From Falsigemmobacter faecalis (lineage in GTDB: Bacteria > Pseudomonadota > Alphaproteobacteria > Rhodobacterales > Rhodobacteraceae): 64,000 nt of DNA. The number at the start of each line of letters is the position of its first letter. The first letter of the stretch is position 1. Shown here one piece after another: positions 1-7,676 of the stretch. The stretch spans positions 62,001-126,000 of the forward strand of contig NZ_RRAZ01000004.1 in assembly GCF_003863335.1 (NCBI RefSeq), written 5' to 3'. Below the pieces are notes generated by a model that saw only the letters and a list, made by a program, of their open reading frames with translations, did no database searches and was not told where the DNA came from. The position numbers were made by a program, and so were the translations under genes.

Positions 1-582
1 AGTGCTGCGGATCTTCTCAGCCCTGAGCGGCGGCTGCAGACCCTTGCGATCTGCGCCACCTCTTTCCTGGGGCTGATCCTTGTTTACGGGCTGAACACCT
101 GGCTGCCGCAACTGATGATCGCGGCGGGTTATGATCTGGCGGGCGGCCTGCGGCTTTTGCTGCTGATGAACGCGGGCGCGATTGTCGGGCTGCTGGTCTC
201 AGGTCGGATCGGCGACCGCATCGGGCTGAAAACGGCGACGATCTGCTGGTTTGCGATGGGCGCCCTGCTGCTGGCGGCGCTCTCGGTGAAAATGGCGCCC
301 TGGCTGCTGAACCCGGTCGTCTTCCTGACCGGGTGCATCGTGTTTTCGGCCCAGGTTCTGGTCTATGCCCATACCTCTGCCGCGCATCCGGAGTATCTGC
401 GCGCCGCAGCGCTTGGCTGGGCGGCGGGCATCGGGCGGATCGGTGCGATCATGGGGCCGCTGATCGGCGGCACGCTGGTCACCTTTGGCATCGGGCACCC
501 CTGGGGCTTTTACGTCTTTGCCGCCATCGGCGCCCTTGCGGCCATGGCCACGCTGATGTGGCGGCCGGCGCCCCGGGCCTGA
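1..582 (+). CDS. MFS transporter, C-terminal part (5' end outside window)
   Basis: The frame is open from base 1, so only the last 193 residues are present. They are very hydrophobic and show about five to six membrane helices, with the loop motif GRIGDRIG after a helix, the cytoplasmic G-x-x-x-D-R-x-G signature of the major facilitator superfamily. The segment YGLNTWLPQLM resembles the aromatic-acid:H+ symporter (AAHS) branch, so an aromatic or organic acid substrate is possible, but this is inference. A hairpin follows 53 bases after the stop. Confidence is good for family and low for substrate. Confidence 0.85.
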   Translation, partial: SAADLLSPERRLQTLAICATSFLGLILVYGLNTWLPQLMIAAGYDLAGGLRLLLLMNAGAIVGLLVSGRIGDRIGLKTATICWFAMGALLLAALSVKMAPWLLNPVVFLTGCIVFSAQVLVYAHTSAAHPEYLRAAALGWAAGIGRIGAIMGPLIGGTLVTFGIGHPWGFYVFAAIGALAAMATLMWRPAPRA

Positions 583-635
583 TCCCGGAACCCCCTCTGC
601 CCCGGCGGGTTAACCCTGCGCTCAGGGGCCTCGGA

Positions 636-658
636 GGGCCGGCATTTGCCGGCCCTTT
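636..658 (+). terminator. Terminator hairpin after MFS gene
   Basis: A perfect 8-bp stem (GGGCCGGC / GCCGGCCC) with a four-base ATTT loop is followed by a short T run. It separates the MFS gene from the catalase gene. Confidence 0.6.
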
Positions 659-726
659 CACGTCTGCTGCCGATGTCCCGGGGCGAGAGTGCTTGACCCG
701 GTAACATCGTTGAAAAGGCAGCCGAT

Positions 727-2775
727 ATGACGCAAGCCCCCTATGAAACCCGGACCGGCCATGCCGGTGAGACACAGCAGATCGGGGGAGATCCCCTGAC
801 CACCAATCACGGCATCCCCTTCTCAGACAATCAAAACAGCCTGAAAGCCGGAGCCCGCGGCCCGACGCTGCTGGAAGATTTTCTGCTGCGCGAAAAGATC
901 TTCCACTTTGACCATGAGCGCATCCCCGAGCGGATCGTGCATGCCCGCGGCTCGGTCGCGCATGGCGAATTTGAATGCACCGATCCGATCCCGGACCTGA
1001 GCCGGGCGAAGCTGTTCTCGAAGAAAGGCAAAAAGACCCCGCTGATCGCGCGGTTTTCCACCGTGGCAGGCGGCGCAGGCTCGGTCGATACCCCGCGCGA
1101 TGTGCGCGGCTTTGCGGTGAAATTCTACACTGAAGAGGGCAACTGGGATCTGGTTGGCAATAATATCCCGGTCTTCTTCATCCAGGATGCGATCAAATTC
1201 CCCGATCTGATCCATGCCGTGAAAATGGAGGCCGACCGCGGCTATCCGCAGGCCGCCTCAGCCCATGACACCTTCTGGGATTTCGTCTCGCTGATGCCCG
1301 AGACCATGCATACGCTGATCTGGGCGATGTCGGACCGCGCCATCCCGCGCAGCCTGCGGATGATGGAAGGCTTTGGCGTTCACACCTTCAAGCTGGTGAA
1401 TGACCAGGGGCGTGAGCATTTCGTGAAATTCCACTGGCGCCCGCGCCTGGGCACCCAAAGCCTGATCTGGGACGAAAGCGCCAAGCTGCAGGGCGCGGAC
1501 AACGATTTCCACCGCCGCGATCTCTTTGAGGCGATTGCCGCGGGCGATCACCCCGCGTGGGATCTCGCCGTGCAGGTCTTTGACCAGGAGCTGGCCGACA
1601 GCCTGCCCTATGATGTGCTCGATGCCACCAAGATCATCCCCGAAGAGGTGGTGCCGCTGCGGGTGATCGGGAAAATGACCCTCAACCGCAATCCCGATAA
1701 CCACTTTGCCGAAAATGAGCAGCTGGCCTTCCTGCCCTCCAACGTGGTGCCGGGGATTGATTTCTCGGATGATCCGCTGCTGCAGGGGCGGCTGTTTTCC
1801 TATCTCGACACGCAGAAATCGCGGCTTGGCACGACGAATTTTCACCAGATCCCGGTGAATGCGCCGAAATGCCCCTATGCCAATATGATGCGCGACGGCA
1901 TGATGCAGACCCAGGTCCCCAAAGGCCGCGCCAATTATGAGCCGAATTCGCTCGATCAGGCGGGCGAAGATCCGGGGCCGCGCGCGCAGGCCCAGGGCTT
2001 TGCCACCGCGCCCCAGCAGATCAGCGGCGCGAAGACCCGCGACCGCTCGGAGAGTTTCGGCGATGCCTACAGCCAGCCGCGGATGTATTGGAACTCGCTG
2101 ACCGCGAATGAGCAGGCGCATACCGCTTCGGCCTATGTGTTTGAACTGTCAAAGGTCAGCCTGCCGCATGTGGTGGAACGCATGCTGAGCCGCCTTTCGG
2201 CCATCCATCCCGATCTCGGCAGGCGCGTGGCGGAGGGCCTGGGCCTGCCGCCGGTGAAGCCCGCGGAAACGAAGTTCCCCGCCCGCAACCTTGGCACCTC
2301 GGATGCGCTGTCGATCCAGAAAAAATGGCCTGCCACGCTGAAGGGGCGCAGGGTGGGGCTGCTCTTTGCGGAAGGCTCGGACAAGGCTTCGATCGATAAG
2401 CTGAAGGCGGAAATTGAGGCAGAGGGCGGGACGCTCTTTACCATTGCCCCCAAAGTCGGCCCGCTGAAGCTGAAGGGCGGCGAGATGAAGGCAGACGGCC
2501 AGCTTGCGGGCAGCCCTTCGGTGCTGTTTGATGCCATCGCCATGATCATGATGCCCGATCAGGCCGATAAGCTGATGAAAGACGCCGCCTGCATCGCCTG
2601 GGTCTCGGATGCCTTTGCGCATCTCAAGGCCATCGGCCATTGCCCCGGCACGAAGCGCATTCTCGATAAAGCGGGGATAGAGCCGGATGAGGGCATCGGC
2701 CCCAATGAGGGCCTCGCTGAGCGGGCAAAGCACCGCTACTGGGACCGCGAGCCAGGCCTGCGTGATCTGGCCTGA
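727..2775 (+). CDS. katE: Monofunctional haem catalase, large-subunit (HPII/KatE) type
   Basis: Disproportionates hydrogen peroxide to water and oxygen in the cytoplasm. The 682 residues match the long, clade 2 catalases, which carry an extra C-terminal flavodoxin/DJ-1-like domain (here about residues 535-680). Visible catalytic residues are the distal His72 in VHARG, Asn145/146 in LVGNNIP, and the proximal haem ligand Tyr359 in FSYLDTQ. The start is the first ATG after the preceding terminator; its ribosome site (AAAGGCAG) is weak. The gene stands alone between two terminators. No OxyR-like site was recognised by eye. Family assignment is secure. Confidence 0.95.
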   Translation: MTQAPYETRTGHAGETQQIGGDPLTTNHGIPFSDNQNSLKAGARGPTLLEDFLLREKIFHFDHERIPERIVHARGSVAHGEFECTDPIPDLSRAKLFSKKGKKTPLIARFSTVAGGAGSVDTPRDVRGFAVKFYTEEGNWDLVGNNIPVFFIQDAIKFPDLIHAVKMEADRGYPQAASAHDTFWDFVSLMPETMHTLIWAMSDRAIPRSLRMMEGFGVHTFKLVNDQGREHFVKFHWRPRLGTQSLIWDESAKLQGADNDFHRRDLFEAIAAGDHPAWDLAVQVFDQELADSLPYDVLDATKIIPEEVVPLRVIGKMTLNRNPDNHFAENEQLAFLPSNVVPGIDFSDDPLLQGRLFSYLDTQKSRLGTTNFHQIPVNAPKCPYANMMRDGMMQTQVPKGRANYEPNSLDQAGEDPGPRAQAQGFATAPQQISGAKTRDRSESFGDAYSQPRMYWNSLTANEQAHTASAYVFELSKVSLPHVVERMLSRLSAIHPDLGRRVAEGLGLPPVKPAETKFPARNLGTSDALSIQKKWPATLKGRRVGLLFAEGSDKASIDKLKAEIEAEGGTLFTIAPKVGPLKLKGGEMKADGQLAGSPSVLFDAIAMIMMPDQADKLMKDAACIAWVSDAFAHLKAIGHCPGTKRILDKAGIEPDEGIGPNEGLAERAKHRYWDREPGLRDLA

Positions 2776-2777
2776 CG

Positions 2778-2812
2778 AAAAGGCCCCCCGATCCGGGGGG
2801 CCTTTCTTTTAA
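2778..2812. terminator. Bidirectional terminator between katE and terC-like gene
   Basis: A 10-bp stem (AGGCCCCCCG / CGGGGGGCCT) with a three-base loop is flanked by A-rich and T-rich tracts. It lies between two convergent genes and can serve both strands. Confidence 0.85.
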
Positions 2813-3783
2813 GCGGCTTCGGGTTTTTTGGTTTTCACCAGCGAGACAATCACGCCCGCCGCCAGGATCGCAAAGGTGATCCCCAGCGACCACATCGGCG
2901 GAAACTTCTCCCATCCCATCAGATCAGCGATGAAGATTTTCGAGCCGATGAAGATCAGCAGGATTGAGAGCGCATATTTCAGATAGGCAAAGCGGTGCAG
3001 GATCGCCGACAGCGCGAAGTACAGCGCACGAAGCCCCAGGATCGCGAAGATATTCGAGGTATAGACGATGAAGGGATCAGTGGTGATCGTAAACACCGCC
3101 GGAACCGAGTCGACCGCGAAGATCAGATCGGCAAATTCAATCATCACCAGCGCCAGCAGCAGCGGCGTGGCATGGCGCACCATGCGGCCCGCACTGTCCG
3201 GCAACTTCACCATAAAGCGGTTGCCATGCAGCTCTTCCGTCACCCGCAGCTTTGATTTTGCAAAGCGCAGGATCGGGTTTTTGCTCAGGTCAGGCTCTTC
3301 GTCGTCTTTGGTGAACAGCATCTTAATGCCGGTAAACACCAGAAACAGCGCGAAAATATAAAGCACCCAGTGATAATTCGCGACGATCCCGGCCCCAAGG
3401 CCGATCATAATGCCGCGCAGCACGATCACGCCAAGGATGCCCCAGAACAGCACCCGGTGCTGATATTTGCGCGGGATCGCAAAGAAGCTGAAGATCAGCG
3501 CGATGACGAAGATATTGTCGAGCGCCAGGGTCTTTTCGATCACAAAGGCCGTCAGATAGGCCGCCGTGGCCTCGGGCGTCATCTGCCACCAGACGAAACC
3601 CGAAAAGGCCAGACCGATCGAGATATAAAAGGCCGACATCTTCAGGCTGGCGCCGATTTCGATCTCACGGTCTTCTTTGTTGAAGACACCCAGATCCAGC
3701 GCCAGCAGCGTCAGCACCGCGCCCATGAACACCAGCCACATCCAGACCGGGGTTCCCATAAATATCGATGTTAAAAGCTCCAA
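2809..3783 (-). CDS. TerC/Alx family integral membrane protein
   Basis: The 324 residues carry about eight to nine membrane helices. Family acidic motifs are visible: LALDLGVFN near the N-terminus, EKTLALDNIFV in the third helix region, and EFADLIFAVDSVPAVFTIT in the second half. Known relatives (E. coli Alx, other TerC proteins) handle divalent metal, notably manganese export. A role in metal efflux is therefore the best inference, and tellurite resistance need not apply. The frame opens with TTG at 3783, which has an AGGGG ribosome site about ten bases upstream. An in-frame ATG at 3759 lacks one and would give 316 residues. No yybP-ykoY-like leader was recognised. Confidence 0.88.
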   Translation of the reverse strand: MELLTSIFMGTPVWMWLVFMGAVLTLLALDLGVFNKEDREIEIGASLKMSAFYISIGLAFSGFVWWQMTPEATAAYLTAFVIEKTLALDNIFVIALIFSFFAIPRKYQHRVLFWGILGVIVLRGIMIGLGAGIVANYHWVLYIFALFLVFTGIKMLFTKDDEEPDLSKNPILRFAKSKLRVTEELHGNRFMVKLPDSAGRMVRHATPLLLALVMIEFADLIFAVDSVPAVFTITTDPFIVYTSNIFAILGLRALYFALSAILHRFAYLKYALSILLIFIGSKIFIADLMGWEKFPPMWSLGITFAILAAGVIVSLVKTKKPEAA

Positions 3784-4034
3784 AACTTACCCCTGTTGTT
3801 CACCGTTATGCCGGTGTCGGGGAAGATCGCGGGCGATCGGGCCAACTCCGGCTTTGCCAGAGTGGTCCGACATCACAGCCATTCGGCTGCCAGAGGGGCC
3901 CGGTCCACAGAAAGGCAGATGGGGGCGCAAAGCCCTCGTTCAAGGGCAGTGGTGGCAAAAAAACAGTCAGCGGCCTGCCCTTCCCCCCTCCGGGAGAGGG
4001 TGACACCCTGACAGAGCGGCGCCGAATTTTCCGC

Positions 4035-4063
4035 TTGCACCCGCCTGCGCGGCAGCCTAAACA
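4035..4063 (+). promoter_or_regulatory. Promoter of tRNA-Gly cassette 1
   Basis: TTGCAC (-35) and TAAACA (-10) are separated by exactly 17 bp and lie 14 bases before the tRNA. Confidence 0.65.
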
Positions 4064-4077
4064 CCCTCTCACAGAGA

Positions 4078-4152
4078 GCGGGCGTAGCTCAGGGGTAGAG
4101 CATAACCTTGCCAAGGTTAGGGTCGGGCGTTCGAATCGCCTCGCCCGCTCCA
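4078..4152 (+). tRNA. tRNA-Gly (GCC), copy 1
   Basis: The 75-nt gene folds into a standard cloverleaf. The acceptor stem is GCGGGCG/CGCCCGC, the D arm GCTC...GAGC, the anticodon stem TAACC/GGTTA with loop TTGCCAA (anticodon GCC), and the T arm has a TTCGAAT loop. The discriminator is T and CCA is encoded. It is the first of five copies with identical tRNA sequence. Confidence 0.98.
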
Positions 4153-4156
4153 GTTT

Positions 4157-4186
4157 AAAAAAGCCATCCTTCGGGATGGCTTTTTT
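4157..4186 (+). terminator. Terminator of tRNA-Gly cassette 1
   Basis: The stem GCCATCC/GGATGGC has a TTCG loop, six A's before and six T's after, and lies four bases after the CCA. It is a textbook intrinsic terminator. Confidence 0.92.
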
Positions 4187-4254
4187 AATTTCCGCATCAC
4201 TTTTTCCCGACCAGAAAAATCGCCGGGCCCGCGATATCGGATGCATTTTTCCTC

Positions 4255-4283
4255 TTGCACCAGCCCGCGCCGCCGCCTAAACA
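4255..4283 (+). promoter_or_regulatory. Promoter of tRNA-Gly cassette 2
   Basis: TTGCAC and TAAACA with a 17-bp spacer, 14 bases before the tRNA. The spacer region is identical to that of cassette 3. Confidence 0.65.
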
Positions 4284-4297
4284 CCGCCTCACAGAGA

Positions 4298-4372
4298 GCG
4301 GGCGTAGCTCAGGGGTAGAGCATAACCTTGCCAAGGTTAGGGTCGGGCGTTCGAATCGCCTCGCCCGCTCCA
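4298..4372 (+). tRNA. tRNA-Gly (GCC), copy 2
   Basis: Identical over 75 nt to copy 1, with the same GCC anticodon and encoded CCA. It begins 220 bases after copy 1. Confidence 0.98.
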
Positions 4373-4376
4373 GTTT

Positions 4377-4406
4377 AAAAAAGCCATCCTTCGGGATGGC
4401 TTTTTT
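4377..4406 (+). terminator. Terminator of tRNA-Gly cassette 2
   Basis: Same TTCG-loop hairpin and T6 tract as cassette 1. Confidence 0.92.
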
Positions 4407-4474
4407 AATTTCCGCATCACTTTTTCCCGACCAGAAAAATCGCCGGGCCCGCGATATCGGATGCATTTTTCCTC

Positions 4475-4503
4475 TTGCACCAGCCCGCGCCGCCGCCTAA
4501 ACA
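4475..4503 (+). promoter_or_regulatory. Promoter of tRNA-Gly cassette 3
   Basis: TTGCAC, 17 bp, TAAACA. The whole upstream spacer is identical to that of cassette 2. Confidence 0.65.
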
Positions 4504-4517
4504 CCGCCTCACAGAGA

Positions 4518-4592
4518 GCGGGCGTAGCTCAGGGGTAGAGCATAACCTTGCCAAGGTTAGGGTCGGGCGTTCGAATCGCCTCGCCCGCTCCA
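4518..4592 (+). tRNA. tRNA-Gly (GCC), copy 3
   Basis: Identical 75-nt tRNA-Gly with anticodon GCC and encoded CCA. It begins 220 bases after copy 2. Confidence 0.98.
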
Positions 4593-4596
4593 GTTT

Positions 4597-4626
4597 AAAA
4601 AAGCCATCCTTCGGGATGGCTTTTTT
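4597..4626 (+). terminator. Terminator of tRNA-Gly cassette 3
   Basis: Same TTCG-loop hairpin and T6 tract as the other cassettes. Confidence 0.92.
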
Positions 4627-4695
4627 AATTTCCGCCCCCCTTTCCCCGTACCGCGAAAAAATCTCCAAGCCCGCGATATTGGTGCATTTTTCCTC

Positions 4696-4724
4696 TTGAT
4701 CCCGCCTGCGCTGCCGCCTAAATA
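4696..4724 (+). promoter_or_regulatory. Promoter of tRNA-Gly cassette 4
   Basis: TTGATC and TAAATA with a 17-bp spacer. The -10 is closer to consensus than in cassettes 1-3, while the spacing is unchanged. Confidence 0.65.
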
Positions 4725-4738
4725 CCGCCTCACAGAGA

Positions 4739-4813
4739 GCGGGCGTAGCTCAGGGGTAGAGCATAACCTTGCCAAGGTTAGGGTCGGGCGTTCGAATCGC
4801 CTCGCCCGCTCCA
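4739..4813 (+). tRNA. tRNA-Gly (GCC), copy 4
   Basis: Identical 75-nt tRNA-Gly, anticodon GCC. It begins 221 bases after copy 3, behind a diverged upstream spacer. Confidence 0.98.
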
Positions 4814-4817
4814 GTTT

Positions 4818-4847
4818 AAAAAAGCCATCCTTCGGGATGGCTTTTTT
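4818..4847 (+). terminator. Terminator of tRNA-Gly cassette 4
   Basis: Same TTCG-loop hairpin and T6 tract as the other cassettes. Confidence 0.92.
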
Positions 4848-4916
4848 AATTTCCGCCCCCCTTTCCCCGTACCGCGAAAAAATCTCCAAGCCCGCGATAT
4901 TGGTGCATTTTTCCTC

Positions 4917-4945
4917 TTGATCCCGCCTGCGCTGCCGCCTAAATA
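4917..4945 (+). promoter_or_regulatory. Promoter of tRNA-Gly cassette 5
   Basis: TTGATC, 17 bp, TAAATA. The whole upstream spacer is identical to that of cassette 4. Confidence 0.65.
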
Positions 4946-4959
4946 CCGCCTCACAGAGA

Positions 4960-5034
4960 GCGGGCGTAGCTCAGGGGTAGAGCATAACCTTGCCAAGGTT
5001 AGGGTCGGGCGTTCGAATCGCCTCGCCCGCTCCA
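4960..5034 (+). tRNA. tRNA-Gly (GCC), copy 5
   Basis: Identical 75-nt tRNA-Gly, anticodon GCC and encoded CCA. It is the last of the array and is followed by its own terminator and then by the exonuclease gene. Confidence 0.98.
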
Positions 5035-5038
5035 GTTT

Positions 5039-5068
5039 AAAAAAGCCATCCTTCGGGATGGCTTTTTT
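5039..5068 (+). terminator. Terminator of tRNA-Gly cassette 5
   Basis: Same TTCG-loop hairpin and T6 tract. It ends 56 bases before the preferred start of the exonuclease gene and isolates the array from it. Confidence 0.92.
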
Positions 5069-5124
5069 AATTTCCGCGACCGCCCCTGCCGGATTTCGCG
5101 TTGCCGCCCCATCAGGGGGTGAGC

Positions 5125-6135
5125 GTGGCACTGAAGACCGACAATCTGCTGGAGCCGCATCCCGAAGGGATCTATTGCCCCGCGGGCGATTTCTGGATCG
5201 ACCCGATGCGGCCGAAGCCCCGCGCGCTGATCACCCATGGCCATGCCGATCACGCCCGCGCGGGCCATGGCGCGGTGCTGGCCTCTCGCGAGACGCTGGA
5301 GATTATGGCGATCCGCTATGGCGAGGAGTTCACCCAAAGCCGGCAGGTAGCGGAGGGCGAGATCCGGATCGGCGAGGTCTCGGTCAGCTTTCATCCGGCG
5401 GGCCATATTTTCGGCTCCTGTCAGATCCGGATCCGGCCGGATAACGGCCCGGTGATCGTGGCCTCGGGGGATTATTCGCGCCGCGCCAACCCGGTCTGCG
5501 CGCCCTTTGAGCCGCTGGCCTGCGATATCTTCATCACCGAGGCCACTTTCGGGCTGCCGGTCTTCCGCCATCCCGATCCTCTGGGAGAGGCCGCGAAGCT
5601 GTTGAAAAGCATGGCGGATTTTCCCGAGCGTCCGCATATCATCGGCGGCTATGCGCTTGGCAAGACCCAGCGGCTGATCGCGCTGCTGCGCCAGGCGGGC
5701 TATGATCTGCCGATCGGGCTTCACGGCGCGCTGATGCGGCTGAGCCGCTATCATCAGGAAAAGGGCATTGCCTTAGGCGATCTGTTGCCCGCGCCTGAGG
5801 CCCCGCAGCTCATCATCGCACCGCCCCCGGCGCTTGGCTCGCCCTGGGCGCAGCGTTTTGCCGATCCGGTGCTCGGCTATGCTTCGGGCTGGATGGGGGT
5901 GCGCTCACGCGCCAAAGCGCGGCGGGTCGAGCTGCCACTGGTGATCTCAGATCACGTTGACTGGCCGGAGGTGACGGCCACCCTTCAGGAGATCGCCCCC
6001 GAGGAAGTCTGGATCACCCATGGCGCCGAAGACGGGCTGCTGCGCTGGTGCGCGCTGCAGGGTCTGAGCGCGCGGCCTTTGCATTTGAGCGGCTATGAAG
6101 ACAGCGACAGCGCGCCTGCGGAGCCGGAGGCATGA
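5125..6135 (+). CDS. Ligase-associated MBL-fold DNA exonuclease
   Basis: A metallo-beta-lactamase fold protein of the family found beside bacterial ATP-dependent DNA ligases; relatives have nuclease activity on DNA ends. The zinc motif H-x-H-x-D-H is at residues 38-43 (HGHADH). Later conserved points are HPAGHIFGS, ASGDYS, TEATFG, ISDHVDW and WITHGAE. The preferred start is GTG at 5125 because AGGGGG lies six bases upstream. TTG at 5101 would add eight residues. The stop overlaps the ligase start by four bases (ATGA), so the pair is translationally coupled. First gene of a four-gene DNA-processing operon. Confidence 0.88.
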   Translation: MALKTDNLLEPHPEGIYCPAGDFWIDPMRPKPRALITHGHADHARAGHGAVLASRETLEIMAIRYGEEFTQSRQVAEGEIRIGEVSVSFHPAGHIFGSCQIRIRPDNGPVIVASGDYSRRANPVCAPFEPLACDIFITEATFGLPVFRHPDPLGEAAKLLKSMADFPERPHIIGGYALGKTQRLIALLRQAGYDLPIGLHGALMRLSRYHQEKGIALGDLLPAPEAPQLIIAPPPALGSPWAQRFADPVLGYASGWMGVRSRAKARRVELPLVISDHVDWPEVTATLQEIAPEEVWITHGAEDGLLRWCALQGLSARPLHLSGYEDSDSAPAEPEA

Positions 6136-7676
6136 AGGCTTTCGCGGCCCTGCTGGAGCGGCTGGCCTTCACGCCGGGTCGCAATGCCAGTCTGACGCTG
6201 ATGCGGAATTATTTTGCGGTCACGCCGGACCCGGATCGCGGCTGGGCGCTTGCGGTACTGACCGGCGGGCTGGAGCTGCGCCATCTGCGCCCGCAGCTGC
6301 TGCGCCATCTGGTCTCTGAGCGGGTGGATGCGCAACTCTTTGCGATCTCTTATGAATTTGTCGGCGATCTGGCCGAGACCATCGCGCTTCTCTGGCCCGA
6401 ACCTGCGGAGTATCAGGTGGTGCCTCTCGCAGAAGCGGTGGCGCTTTTGAGCGGGGACGACCGCGCAGGCAGCACTCTTGCGCGCCTCCTCGACCGTCTG
6501 CCCAAAGACGAGCGCTTTGCCCTTTTGAAGCTCGCCACCGGCAATCTGCGGGTCGGCGTCTCGGGGCGGCTGGCGCGCACGGCGCTGGCGGGGATCGGCG
6601 CGCGCAGCCTCTCTGAGATTGAAGAGATCTGGCATGGTCTGGCGCCGCCCTATCCGGGGCTCTTTGACTGGCTGACCGGCGGCCCGCTGCCGCAGGTTTC
6701 GGCCACGGCGCGGTTTCGCCCGGTGATGCTCTCGACCCCGGTCACCGAAGAAACCCTGCCCGGTTTTGATCCCGCCGATTATGCCGCCGAGTGGAAATGG
6801 GACGGCATCCGCGTGCAACTGGTCTGCGAAGCGGGGCAGCGCCGGATCTATGCCCGCTCGGGCGATGAGATCTCGGGCAGCTTTCCCGATCTGCTGGCGG
6901 GGCTGGAGTTCGAGGGCGCGGTGGATGGCGAATTGCTGGTTGCCCGCGCGGGCCGGATCGCGCCCTTTACGGATCTGCAAAAGCGCCTTGGCCGCAGGAC
7001 CGTCAGCCGCGCCACCATGACGGAATTCCCCGCCCATCTGCGGCTCTATGATCTGCTGCAACAGGGCGCTGAGGATCTGCGCCCCCTGCCCTTTCGCATC
7101 CGCCGCGCGCGGCTGGAGGCCCTGGGCGAGATCAGCCCGCGGATGGATCTGTCACCGATCCTGCCCTTTGCGGACTGGGACGAGCTGGCCCGTCTGCGGG
7201 CCGATCCTCCGGCGGCGGTGATCGAAGGCGTGATGCTGAAGGCCTGGGACAGCCCCTATCTGGGCGGTCGCCCCCGCGGCCCCTGGCTGAAGTGGAAACG
7301 CGCGCCGATGCAGATTGATGCGGTGCTGCTTTATGCCCAGGCCGGGCACGGCAAACGCGCGGGCTATTACAGCGATCTGACTTTCGGTCTGTGGCATCAG
7401 GGCGCGCTGGTGCCGGTCGGCAAGGCCTATTCCGGCTTCACCGATGAAGAGCTGCGCCGCCTTGACCGCTTCATCCGCAAAGAGACCCGCGACCGCTTTG
7501 GCCCGGTGCGTCAGGTCACGCCAAGCCTGGTGCTGGAGGTGGCCTTTGAGGGGGTGAACCGCTCGGCCCGGCATAAATCGGGGGTGGCTCTGCGCTTTCC
7601 GCGGGTCTCGCGGATCCGCTGGGACAAACCCGCCGCCGAGGCCGATCAGCTGAGCACGCTTGAGGCCCTTTTGTGA
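6132..7676 (+). CDS. ATP-dependent DNA ligase
   Basis: Seals DNA nicks through a lysyl-AMP intermediate. The 514-residue layout is an N-terminal all-helical domain (about 1-170), the adenylation domain from about 200 with active-site Lys222 in WKWDGIR, and an OB-fold domain from about 410. Other visible motifs are GELLV in the adenylation domain and EGVMLK near residue 369, corresponding to ligase motif V. There is no LigD polymerase or phosphoesterase domain, so this is the stand-alone type, thought to act in repair alongside NAD-dependent LigA. It overlaps both neighbours by four bases (ATGA upstream, GTGA downstream). Confidence 0.93.
   Translation: MKAFAALLERLAFTPGRNASLTLMRNYFAVTPDPDRGWALAVLTGGLELRHLRPQLLRHLVSERVDAQLFAISYEFVGDLAETIALLWPEPAEYQVVPLAEAVALLSGDDRAGSTLARLLDRLPKDERFALLKLATGNLRVGVSGRLARTALAGIGARSLSEIEEIWHGLAPPYPGLFDWLTGGPLPQVSATARFRPVMLSTPVTEETLPGFDPADYAAEWKWDGIRVQLVCEAGQRRIYARSGDEISGSFPDLLAGLEFEGAVDGELLVARAGRIAPFTDLQKRLGRRTVSRATMTEFPAHLRLYDLLQQGAEDLRPLPFRIRRARLEALGEISPRMDLSPILPFADWDELARLRADPPAAVIEGVMLKAWDSPYLGGRPRGPWLKWKRAPMQIDAVLLYAQAGHGKRAGYYSDLTFGLWHQGALVPVGKAYSGFTDEELRRLDRFIRKETRDRFGPVRQVTPSLVLEVAFEGVNRSARHKSGVALRFPRVSRIRWDKPAAEADQLSTLEALL

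Noticed and set aside
4197-5131. Several near-identical 81-117 residue frames on both strands
   Set aside because: They are shadows of the tandem tRNA-Gly cassettes; their repeats follow the tRNA and terminator sequence exactly.
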